From NCBI GenBank assembly GCA_035627835.1, contig DASPKX010000057.1, positions 1-8,007 on the forward strand: a DNA stretch of 8,007 bases. The letters run 5' to 3'. This stretch comes from DASPKX01 sp035627835. GTDB taxonomy: Bacteria > Verrucomicrobiota > Verrucomicrobiia > Limisphaerales > SXQI01. Shown here one piece after another: positions 1-6,302 of this stretch (within the stretch, counting starts at the first letter, position 1; each line of letters opens with the position of its first letter). Below the pieces are notes generated by a model. That model did no database searches. It saw only the letters and a list, made by a program, of their open reading frames with translations, and was not told the origin of the DNA. A program made the translations under genes and the position numbers.

Positions 1-52
1 CGTCGTAGTCGCGGATCAGGCGAGTATGAGCTTCGCTCTTCTGGGAAACCAT
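1..52 (-). CDS. Possible start of a leftward gene, cut by the window edge
   Basis: An ATG on the minus strand at 52 opens a frame of 17 codons to the left edge, reading MVSQKSEAHTRLIRDYD. The residue mix (charged, few Cys or Trp) looks like a real protein start, and the region to its right carries no gene. No Shine-Dalgarno sequence is visible in the 25 bases before the ATG. The piece is too short to assign a family, and another ATG at 60 in a different frame cannot be excluded as a start. The call rests only on composition and position. Confidence 0.3.
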   Translation of the reverse strand, partial: MVSQKSEAHTRLIRDYD

Positions 53-512
53 GTTTGCATAGTTGTTTTGAAAGGGCATGTGTGTTCCCGCTGATTCTCG
101 TTACGTTAGCCAAGGACTCCGGCCGCCGAACGGCCGCAGTACCCTTGCCACCGCCCAAAAACTATGATTTCAAAACCCGTGTCATCGGCGGTTCCCGTTC
201 ACCGCTTTGTTCGGCCCATGCGTTTGTAATGCTATTATCGCAGCAACACAACATTCCATCGCAGTTCCATAAGAGCGATGCACACGGAGGTTCAGTTTCG
301 GCTTATGCTTCCGCCCCATGCTTTGATCTTGGCTTCCAACATCTTTGCGTACTTCACATGAGCACGCTTCTCCCCGTGTCACCGTCACTGATGGTAAGGG
401 AGCGAGGCGCCAGAGAATATATTCGGCACGGTTATTGCCTATTTTCCGATGGTTCGTTCCATCGCTGGTGGCGATTCACAAGTTGGGTATGCTCTTGGTG
501 TGAAACTGCACT
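53..512. other. Stretch without a supportable gene
   Basis: Open frames exist here on both strands, the longest from 55 to 537 on the plus strand, but their translations are rich in Cys, His, Trp and Ser, lack any family motif and have no ribosome binding site. I read them as chance. The one structural item is a perfect 6-bp GC hairpin, CGGCCG at 120..125 and again at 131..136 with a 5-base loop. It has no T-run on either side, so it is not a classical terminator. The right end of the stretch borders the rearranged xth remnant. I looked for the missing N-terminal part of xth here on both strands and did not find it. Confidence 0.5.
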
Positions 513-916
513 AAAGCCCTGGCCGAGGATGTTTTGATAAGCGGCGCGCGATTCAGCAAAGAACGATGCGTCTTTGACCGAGCTCGACGGGTACAAGCCG
601 GAACAATGGTTGGACGGATGCCATCCGGCATCTTTATGCCGAGGAAGCCATCTATACGTTCTGGGACTATTTTCGGAACTCATTCGCGCGCGATGCCGCC
701 ATTCGCATCGACCACTTCCTGCTCAACGCACCAGCCTCCCAAATGCTCAAAAGTGCCGGAGTGGAACGCGAGCTGCGTGGCTGGGAGAAAACGAGCGATC
801 ATTCGCCCGCATGGATTACGCTGACGGCGAAGGACAAGACGACGCGGACCCGGAAGAAAGAGAAGCAAGGAGACCCTATTGCGCGAGGCCGAGCTTACGC
901 CGCACCGTGGCTGTGA
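513..916 (+). pseudogene. xth: Scrambled remnant of exonuclease III (AP endonuclease)
   Basis: Exonuclease III family enzymes cut DNA at abasic sites and have 3'-exonuclease and phosphatase activity in base excision repair. Three pieces of such a protein are visible. Piece C (608..916, plus strand, stop TGA 914..916) is the C-terminal third: GWTDAIRHLY, then IYTFWDYFRN, the catalytic RIDHFLL, and TSDHSPAWITL with the active-site Asp-His pair. Piece A (577..615, plus strand, a different frame) reads TELDGYKPEQWLD, which in the family lies about 20 residues before GWTDA. Piece B, the segment that should sit between them, is found inverted on the minus strand at 572 to 513: DASFFAESRAAYQNILGQG. 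The present order is therefore B-inverted, A, C. A and C share the bases GGTTGGAC at 608..615, which suggests a microhomology deletion. The N-terminal half (normal length about 260 residues) is absent. The 3' end overlaps the end of ligD by 41 bases, tail to tail, and the last 25 or so residues past WITLTAKDK are a basic tail not typical of the family. The family assignment is from motifs recalled, not searched. Confidence 0.85.
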
Positions 917-3470
917 GCGACTGCTTGATCTTCGGCAATTCTTCCCATGGATCGGTTTTCAATGACCGAAGCCGTTCGCGCAGATTCTGGACAGTGAAAT
1001 CATTCGAGCGAATTGCGGGCGTAAGTTCCTTCCAGGCCAGCGGAACGGAGACTGGAGCACCCGGTTTGGCGCGCGTGGAGTAAGCAGCAATTGCCGTCGC
1101 GCCGCGGCCATTTCGCAAATAGTCAACGAAAATCTTTCCGCGGCGTTTAACTTTCGACATGTTGGAGACGAAGTGCTGCGGATCAAGCTCCTCGATCTTC
1201 TCCGCAACCGCTTTGCTGAAGCCTTTCACCTCATCCCAGTCATGACGTCTCAGCAGAGGAACGACGATGTGCAATCCTTTGCCGCCAGTGGTTTTGACGA
1301 ACGAGACGAGTCCGCCGGCTTCCAGCAGTTGCCGAATCTGATGGGCGCTGTCGACGACGATCGGCCAGTCCAGATCTTGGTCCGGGTCCAGGTCGAAGAT
1401 CATTCGGTCCGGCATTTCGATTTTGTCAGCTTGGGAGCCCCAGACGTGAATTTCCAAGGCGCCGATTTGGGCGATTGCAACCAGGTCCTGCACGTCGTCG
1501 ATGAGCAGGTAATTGCGCGTCTTATTCGTTTCGCGAATGGGGATCTGCCGAAATGTATCCGGCGTACCGACGCCAGGGTGTTTTTGAAAGAAGCATTCTG
1601 TTCCTTCGCCTTCCGGACAACGCACGAGGGCCAATGGCCGGTTAGCGACGTGCGGCATGATCCAAGGCGCGATGTCCAGATAGAACTGAGCGAGATCGAC
1701 TTTCGTGATGTCCGCGCCGGGGTAGAGGATGCGCTGGGGATTGGTGAGCTTAAGATCGGCTGCAGCCGGCGCAGCCTTGGTGCGGCGTAATTTAGCACTT
1801 GCCTTGGGCTTGTTAACGCGGGCGGCCGCTTTCGAAACCGGTGATTCCTTGTGGACCATTTGCGCTGGCTTGTCTTCGCGTAAGCCCAAAAAGGACGGAT
1901 GTCTGAGGTGGCCCCCGCGCGTCCAATTGCTGAAGGCAATCTGACCTACAAGCTTTGGCTGAATCCAATGCGCATCCCGGGCAACGCCGGTCTTGCCGCG
2001 GAGGTTTTTGAAGGGGGACGCGTCTTGCAGCAGAGCATCCATTCGCTCGCGAAGGTCCCGCAGCATCGCGTCGGAGAAGCCTGTTCCTACCTTCCCTGAA
2101 TAAATGAGGTTCCCTTGCTTGTCGTAATAGCCGAGCAAGAGCGAACCAAAACCGCCTCGAACGCCCGGATCGGTGTAGCCACCGATGACGAACTCAGCGT
2201 TCTGCTGGACCTTGACCTTTTGCCAGTCCAGCGAGCGGCCGGCGACATAGGGTCGATCAGCCAGCTTGGAAATAATGCCTTCCAGGCCCAGCCGGCCGGC
2301 TTCGCGAAAGAACTGTTTACCATTGCCTGCTACATGTTCGGAAAGTCGGATCGACCGCTGCGTGCCTGCGGCGACGATCTTTTCGAGCAATTTCTTCCGC
2401 TCGCTGAGTCCAACTTTCCGGACGTCGTACCCGTTCACAAATAACAGATCAAAGGCGAAGTAAACGACGTGCTGTTGGTCCCCTACCGAGAAAGCGTTCT
2501 GCAGCGTTTGGAAGTCTGTCGTCCCATCGGGCTTCATGGCCACGACCTCGCCATCCAGAATCGCCTCGCGCACCGGCAGTTGTCCGGCAACTGCGGCGAG
2601 TAGTGGGAGCTCGGCTGTCCAGTCCTGCTGGTTGCGACTGATGAAGCGAGCCTTTCCACCCTCAACCCGGCAGATCATGCGATAGCCATCAAGCTTTATT
2701 TCATGCAGCCATTGGTCGCCTTCCGGAGCTTCGGTGACTAATGTGGCCAGTTGAACCTCGACCTTTCGCGGTGTCGTCGCCTTCTTCGCGCCTGTAAGCC
2801 GGCCCAGCTCACTCAGTTTTAAGGGCTTTGCCCGACGAGGGCTTTTTACAGGTTTTCGCTTCGAGCCCTTAGCCGCTCGATTTGAGCGCCATACCTGGTC
2901 CTTGTCGGCCGCGATTTCTTCCAGGCTTCGGCCGCTCGCGACGCTCTCTGCTCGGCTCTCTGTAATGCTGAACTGATCCAGGCTGCGCGCGGCCTCATCA
3001 CGTTCCTTAATCAGGAACCACTCGTTCCCCTTGCGATCAGGGCTCCGACTGGAACTCAGGACCAGCATCCACCCGCCCGAGAGTTTCTCACCGCGCAAGC
3101 GGAATTTCAGCCGACCGCTACGGTACCCAGCGCGAGCATCGCCGACCGGTTCCCACACGCCACGGTCCCAAAGCATGACCGTGCCGCCGCCGTATTCGCC
3201 CTCAGGGATGATCCCTTCGAAGTCACCGTATTTCACCGGATGATCTTCGACGTGCATGGCCAGTCGGCGTTGCTGCGGATCAAGTGACGGTCCCTTGGGA
3301 ACAGCCCAGCTCTTGAGGACGCCATCGAGCTCGAGGCGGAAATCGTAGTGCAGATGGCTGGCAGCATGTTTTTGGACAACAAAGCTCCAGCCTGAGCGCT
3401 TCGCTACCGCAGGGAGCGGTTCAGGCGTTTTGGCGAAGTGGCGCTTCTTCCGGTATTCCTTCAGGCTCAT
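876..3470 (-). CDS. ligD: ATP-dependent DNA ligase D, PE-ligase-polymerase order
   Basis: LigD is the end-processing and sealing enzyme of bacterial non-homologous end joining and normally works with Ku at double-strand breaks in the cytoplasm. All three domains are present in 864 residues. The 3'-phosphoesterase domain (about 10..160) keeps H35, H41, D43, R45, H77 and Y81, which match by spacing the catalytic and metal-binding residues known from Pseudomonas LigD. A Lys/Arg-rich linker follows (about 195..235). The ligase domain (about 240..535) has the nucleophile K259 in KLDGYR, FAFDLLF at 338..344, EGIISK at 397..402 and DWQKVKV at 415..421, then an OB-fold ending in HPSFLGLRED. After a second basic linker, the primase-type polymerase domain (about 573..845) has the metal-binding FDLDP (D693, D695), TGGKGLH with H734, and D783 in FVDYLRN. 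The order is that of the Pseudomonas type, not the mycobacterial type. The start at 3470 is preceded by GAGGG seven bases upstream. The gene follows the small basic protein gene by 31 bases and looks fully functional. No Ku gene is in the window. Confidence 0.97.
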   Translation of the reverse strand: MSLKEYRKKRHFAKTPEPLPAVAKRSGWSFVVQKHAASHLHYDFRLELDGVLKSWAVPKGPSLDPQQRRLAMHVEDHPVKYGDFEGIIPEGEYGGGTVMLWDRGVWEPVGDARAGYRSGRLKFRLRGEKLSGGWMLVLSSSRSPDRKGNEWFLIKERDEAARSLDQFSITESRAESVASGRSLEEIAADKDQVWRSNRAAKGSKRKPVKSPRRAKPLKLSELGRLTGAKKATTPRKVEVQLATLVTEAPEGDQWLHEIKLDGYRMICRVEGGKARFISRNQQDWTAELPLLAAVAGQLPVREAILDGEVVAMKPDGTTDFQTLQNAFSVGDQQHVVYFAFDLLFVNGYDVRKVGLSERKKLLEKIVAAGTQRSIRLSEHVAGNGKQFFREAGRLGLEGIISKLADRPYVAGRSLDWQKVKVQQNAEFVIGGYTDPGVRGGFGSLLLGYYDKQGNLIYSGKVGTGFSDAMLRDLRERMDALLQDASPFKNLRGKTGVARDAHWIQPKLVGQIAFSNWTRGGHLRHPSFLGLREDKPAQMVHKESPVSKAAARVNKPKASAKLRRTKAAPAAADLKLTNPQRILYPGADITKVDLAQFYLDIAPWIMPHVANRPLALVRCPEGEGTECFFQKHPGVGTPDTFRQIPIRETNKTRNYLLIDDVQDLVAIAQIGALEIHVWGSQADKIEMPDRMIFDLDPDQDLDWPIVVDSAHQIRQLLEAGGLVSFVKTTGGKGLHIVVPLLRRHDWDEVKGFSKAVAEKIEELDPQHFVSNMSKVKRRGKIFVDYLRNGRGATAIAAYSTRAKPGAPVSVPLAWKELTPAIRSNDFTVQNLRERLRSLKTDPWEELPKIKQSLTATVRRKLGLAQ

Positions 3471-3475
3471 CGCAA

Positions 3476-3496
3476 GGCCCTCAGCTAGTCAGGGCC
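3476..3496 (-). promoter_or_regulatory. Hairpin covering the ligD ribosome binding site
   Basis: Arms 3476..3481 and 3491..3496 are perfect 6-bp complements (GGCCCT and AGGGCC) around a 9-base loop. On the mRNA the 3' arm overlaps the GAGGG that serves as the ligD Shine-Dalgarno site. The stop codon of the upstream small gene (3502..3504) lies only 5 bases before the hairpin. A ribosome finishing the small gene would be expected to melt it. Sequestration and translational coupling are inferences; only the base complementarity and the positions are seen. Confidence 0.45.
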
Positions 3497-3501
3497 GGTG
3501 A

Positions 3502-3756
3502 TCATTTCTTCCTCTTCGCTGCCTTCGCCTTTTTCTTCGCGGTCTTTCGCTTCGGGGCAGGCCGATCCCCTTTATCCCCTTGGCCAGACTTCGCGACGGT
3601 TTTCGCTTTGCGACGTCGATCTTGCGCAAGCGAGCGCCCCACGTCATCACTTTCTTTGAATTGCCCCTGGTCGTCCCTCCGGACGAATCGTTTGTCCCGA
3701 CCGGTATCGATCAGTTCTCGTTTCCGAGCCGTGCTTTTAGCCTTTTTCTTCGCCAT
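3502..3756 (-). CDS. Small highly basic protein upstream of ligD
   Basis: This encodes an 84-residue protein with 20 Lys and 13 Arg (39 percent) against 11 acidic residues. It has three parts: a basic N-terminus (MAKKKAKSTARKR), a central segment with a conserved feel (DKRFVRRDDQGQFKES, then DVGRSLAQDRRRKAKT and GQGDKGDR), and a Lys/Ala tail like those of histone-like proteins. I recall similar small uncharacterised proteins, with the RDKRFVRRD..G.F and DVGRSL..DRR motifs, in many bacteria; no function is established that I know of. The frame is open back to 3858, but the ATG at 3756 is chosen because GAGGAG lies 6 bases upstream (read TTGAGGAGTTAATC then ATG) and the basic family start begins there. 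It is transcribed with ligD (31-base gap). The tails could bind nucleic acid, perhaps at DNA ends, but this is a guess from charge and neighbourhood. Confidence 0.8.
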   Translation of the reverse strand: MAKKKAKSTARKRELIDTGRDKRFVRRDDQGQFKESDDVGRSLAQDRRRKAKTVAKSGQGDKGDRPAPKRKTAKKKAKAAKRKK

Positions 3757-3840
3757 GATTAACTCCTCAAAAGCCGAGTTAGTGTTTGGCCTTGCTGGGA
3801 GCAATTCGCATACCCGTCGTTTCCGACGACTTCGTGAAGC

Positions 3841-3872
3841 TGTTTCGGGCTGCAACATCTAATCCCGAAACA
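3841..3872. repeat. 9-bp inverted repeat at the end of the repeat-protein gene
   Basis: TGTTTCGGG (3841..3849) and CCCGAAACA (3864..3872) are perfect complements around a 14-base loop. The stop codon of the minus-strand repeat-protein gene (3859..3861) sits in the loop. No T-run follows on the minus strand, so a classical intrinsic terminator is not supported. A weaker 5-bp stem (CGTCG, loop TTTC, CGACG) lies nearby at about 3816..3829. The region separates the broken repeat gene from the small basic gene and may limit read-through. Confidence 0.35.
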
Positions 3873-4917
3873 CCTCTCTCGCCTTCCTCCGCCGCTTCAA
3901 CCCCCGTGTCCCTTCGTGGATCGCGATCCAGACGGCGAGCCACGTTTCACCAGGCGCACCCTCCACGTCACCTGACTTCCGGTTCGGCCACGCGCCATGC
4001 TTACGTTTGTATGCTCGTGCCCACTCACGGATTTGCTCAATGCTTAGTGGCGGCAGTGGCTCACGCAATGACCGACCTCGCTTCTTGGCCAACAACCGAA
4101 CCAGACTGCTGCCTCCCTTCATCCCGCGCTTCCCGCTCCTGAGCGCCGCGTTGATCTGCCACCACGATTCGTGCGGTGCCGCAGCCACTTTGCCCGAGGA
4201 CAAAGTTGGCCAGCGACCTGTGCAATCATGATGCTCATCGGCCCAGGCCAGGATTTGAGCGACGGTCAAGGGCGGCTGAATCCGGGCATGGCGACGGAGC
4301 AAGGAGCGAAGGGTCGACTTTTTCTTCGCACTACCCAGCGCTCGATCTACTAAACTCCATTGAAGCCCGCCGGCTCCCTGGATGGCGCCGCGCTTGCCAG
4401 TTGGCCATTTCCCAGTCCTGTCGTGAAACTCGTCCGCCCACTTCAATATCTGGTCCGTCGTCGGGGCGGCCTTAGGCTTCTTCGCGATGCCGCGCTCCTT
4501 GGCGAGGAGCTACTTGATCGTTCCCTTTCGCATTCCGCGTCGCGCACGCACCAGCGCCACTTGCACGGAATACCAGGTTTCCTCCGTCCCAGGAATCGCA
4601 CCCGACTCGGGACTGGGCCAGGTTCCGGTACGCTGATGATGCTCATCCGCCCAAGCAAGAATCTGCTCGACGGTGAGATCGGGCAGATTCATGTGATTCC
4701 GCTTGCCGCGATGCGTTGCCAGCAGCTTCGCCAGCGTAGTCTTCTGGTTTCGGAAGCCGCGCATGCCGGCGCACATGCAATGGTCGACGTAAAGCCAGTC
4801 TTCAATCAGGTGCTTCATGAACCGGGCCGCTCAACGCAGTGGCCATTTCCCGGTGCGGGCATGGTGCGCGTCAGCCCAGGCGAGAACCTGTTCGACCGAG
4901 AGAGGCGGGCGGGGCAT
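3859..4917 (-). pseudogene. Five-unit repeat protein, broken by frameshifts and a stop
   Basis: One frame from an ATG at 4917 to the TAG at 3859 encodes about 350 residues in five tandem units of 65 to 77 residues. Approximate units are 4917..4687, 4686..4471, 4470..4273, 4272..4057 and 4056..3862. The shared pattern is LTVEQILAWADEHH.RTG.WP, then SG.I or SG.V, a Glu/Thr-Trp pair, AL..G.RG and a LARLL-like helix. The first unit is broken: the frame hits TGA at 4831..4833, but reading one base out between about 4841 and 4805 restores PTALSGPVHEAPD, which then joins EDWLYVD in the original frame. This is a -1 change followed by a +1 change. The second unit has an amber TAG (4510..4512) in TIK-stop-LLAKERG where other members would have a codon such as CAG. 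The last two and a half units are clean. No ATG opens the intact 3' part; its first candidate is a TTG at 4446 inside unit three. I recall such repeats in planctomycetes. The pattern of helices with a conserved Trp resembles helicase-associated DNA-binding repeats, but the function is unknown. Confidence 0.8.
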
Positions 4918-5135
4918 AGTGCTGGCGGAGAAATGCGTGGGAAAACTTCGTTCCCAGTTTAATCACCTGCAGGTCGCTATTCGACTCCGGTACCATCAAC
5001 TCCGGAGCGAGCCGCAAACTGGTGCAAAGGCAGGCGATCGATGTGACGTACTTTGTCATAAGTCTTTTTCGGACGAACCCTGTGTCATAAGATCGTGGCG
5101 TTCCAGCGCAAGTTCTTCAGTACCGGGAGTCGCTC
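4918..5135. other. Divergent intergenic region
   Basis: This lies between the start of the minus-strand repeat pseudogene and the start of the plus-strand secreted protein gene, so promoters for both directions should be here. I see no convincing -35/-10 pair with normal spacing. A minus-strand frame from 5059 reads towards the repeat gene and includes SHAFLRQHYAPP close to the first repeat. This could be a lost upstream part of that gene in another frame, but the match is too weak to claim. Confidence 0.4.
5054..5091. repeat. Direct repeat TGTCATAAG, two copies 29 bases apart
   Basis: TGTCATAAG occurs at 5054..5062 and again at 5083..5091, 45 to 82 bases before the ATG at 5136. The 29-base period is near but not equal to three helical turns. 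The position suits an operator or activator site for the secreted protein gene, and the second copy has an AT-rich -10-like CATAAG. No known regulator is recognised, so this may be chance. Confidence 0.25.
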
Positions 5136-5729
5136 ATGAAACGCACGATGCATGCTTTGATTCTCGCGATTTCGACTTTTTGCTCCTTTGCCTACGCGCA
5201 AGAGGAAGAGCCGGTCTCAATCGCAGCCACTCCAAGTGTCGCCATTTTCAAGCTGGAGAATACCGGCAATCACACATTGCTGGGGTCTATCGAAGGAACA
5301 TCGTTGATTTCAACGAATGGCATTTATGCCTGTCGCGTCCGCAATTTAAGCAAAAGCCGCGTGATTGAGTTTCAAGTCACGATTCATGGGAAGACCCAGC
5401 CTGCTTTCACTAGACTCGGAGCAGGCCAACAAGCGATTGTCGAAGCGCAGAAACTTGTGGTGAGAGGAACGAAGGGCGAAGAAGTTGCAGTGGAAATCTT
5501 GGGAGTGTTTCCTAAGAACATCGCTTCTGAGCTCAACCGACTCGACAGGGTTGATTGCGAAGAAATGGACGGGCGATTCACGATTACCGTTGGACGAGGC
5601 ATGGAGTCCGCCTATCAAATCACGGCAATCGATCATGAATTCATCGAGTTGAAAACTCAAAAAGGCGGCGACGAGTTACGCATCGCGATGTCGGCAATCA
5701 CATCGGTCAAACGCATTGTGAAAAAGTAG
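5136..5729 (+). CDS. Secreted protein of unknown function
   Basis: This encodes 197 residues. The N-terminus is a clear Sec signal peptide: MKR, a hydrophobic core ALILAISTFCSFA, then AYA with likely cleavage after A21 (AYA before QEEE). Cys16 lies inside the core with no lipobox, so it is not a lipoprotein. The mature part is about 176 residues, mostly predicted short beta strands by eye. Residues 60..125 (YACRVRNLSKSRVIEFQVTI onward) resemble a small beta-sandwich, and the C-terminal 40 residues (AYQITAIDHEFIELKTQKGG then ELRIAMSAITSVKRI) have a strand pattern like a small SH3-like or Sm-like barrel. I recognise no family. Two Cys in the mature region (C62 and C142) could pair. GGGAG lies six bases before the ATG and supports this start. 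It is a single gene: its downstream neighbour is on the other strand and broken. A periplasmic or outer-surface location is inferred. Confidence 0.8.
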   Translation: MKRTMHALILAISTFCSFAYAQEEEPVSIAATPSVAIFKLENTGNHTLLGSIEGTSLISTNGIYACRVRNLSKSRVIEFQVTIHGKTQPAFTRLGAGQQAIVEAQKLVVRGTKGEEVAVEILGVFPKNIASELNRLDRVDCEEMDGRFTITVGRGMESAYQITAIDHEFIELKTQKGGDELRIAMSAITSVKRIVKK

Positions 5730-6302
5730 CCGGCATCATCTTAACCGATGGGGAGGAGGGGTGGGGACTTTGCCGCGCCGACAGCCAGGACGGTGGCCGC
5801 GCTGTAGTTGGTGCGCCGCCGGACCCGATTGCTGACTGCCTGGCAGACTGATCAGCAAAGTAGTTCGCTCGTGGTGATGCTAGGTAGTGGGCTGCACTAC
5901 TGACTTGCCGCTGGTATTCGGCTTCGCTTACCGTGAAGTACCGCTGGCCAAGGCTGATTGCGTGGTCACTGAGAAATTTTGCAGGGCGCACCTGTGAATC
6001 TCGACCGGCGCGTCTTTCCCCAAATGTGGCGGAACAGTTCGGCCAATGCAGGCCGAGCAAAATCTCCTGCCTCGTTCTCATCAGAGGCATCGACCAGGAC
6101 GTACAAGGAGCGGGTGGCGACGAATAGGTGGTCATTCTGTCGTTTCCAAAAACCGAGAGCGAAGCACTTTTCCAGTTCGCCCATCGTCAGCTTTCCGCGT
6201 TCCAGAACGTTCGCTGCCCAGCTGGCCAAGTCTGCGGATTGGCCGGCGCGGATTTCGCGGAGGAAAGTGTGTAAGGCGTCGTCGAGTTCGATCTGGGGTC
6301 AT
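5707..6302 (-). pseudogene. Decayed minus-strand gene of unknown family
   Basis: From about 6298 to 5966 the minus strand encodes a convincing protein segment: IELDDALHTFLREIRAGQS, then LASWAANVLERGKL, MGELEKCFALGFWKRQ, LFVATRSLYVLVDASDE and ARPALAELFRHIWG. Two faults are seen. First, no start codon opens this frame. An ATG at 6302 with the natural-looking MTP is one frame off, and TGA (6299..6301) precedes PQIELDD. A TTG at 6229 is the only start inside. Second, after HIWG the frame drifts into a basic tail ending at 5966, while removing one base of the G4 run near 6017..6021 gives ERRAGRDSQ, PAKFLSDHAISLGQRYF and TVSEAEYQRQVSSAAHYLA, which reads as protein, to a stop at 5707. That stop would overlap the secreted protein gene by 23 bases tail to tail, so a further lesion may hide the true end. 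No family is recognised and no transmembrane segment or known motif is visible. Confidence 0.5.

Noticed and set aside
182..388. Minus-strand open frame of 68 codons
   Set aside because: No family features or start signal; composition is not protein-like.
55..537. Plus-strand open frame of 160 codons
   Set aside because: It is rich in Cys, His, Trp and Ser, has no motif and no ribosome site, and it runs through the inverted xth piece; read as chance.
513..916. Insertion sequence as the cause of the xth damage
   Set aside because: No transposase, terminal inverted repeats or target duplication are seen around the fragments.
1173..1790. Plus-strand open frame of 205 codons opposite ligD
   Set aside because: It is the antisense shadow of the polymerase domain of ligD, whose motifs are unmistakable on the other strand.
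3757..3858. Upstream extension of the small basic protein to an ATG at 3858
   Set aside because: A strong GAGGAG site sits before the ATG at 3756 and the upstream residues do not match the basic core; the extension would overlap the end of the repeat gene.
3862..4917. CRISPR-like or DNA-level tandem array
   Set aside because: The repeats are conserved as protein, not as DNA, and have no spacer structure.
4360..4962. Plus-strand open frame of 200 codons
   Set aside because: Antisense shadow of the five-unit repeat gene.
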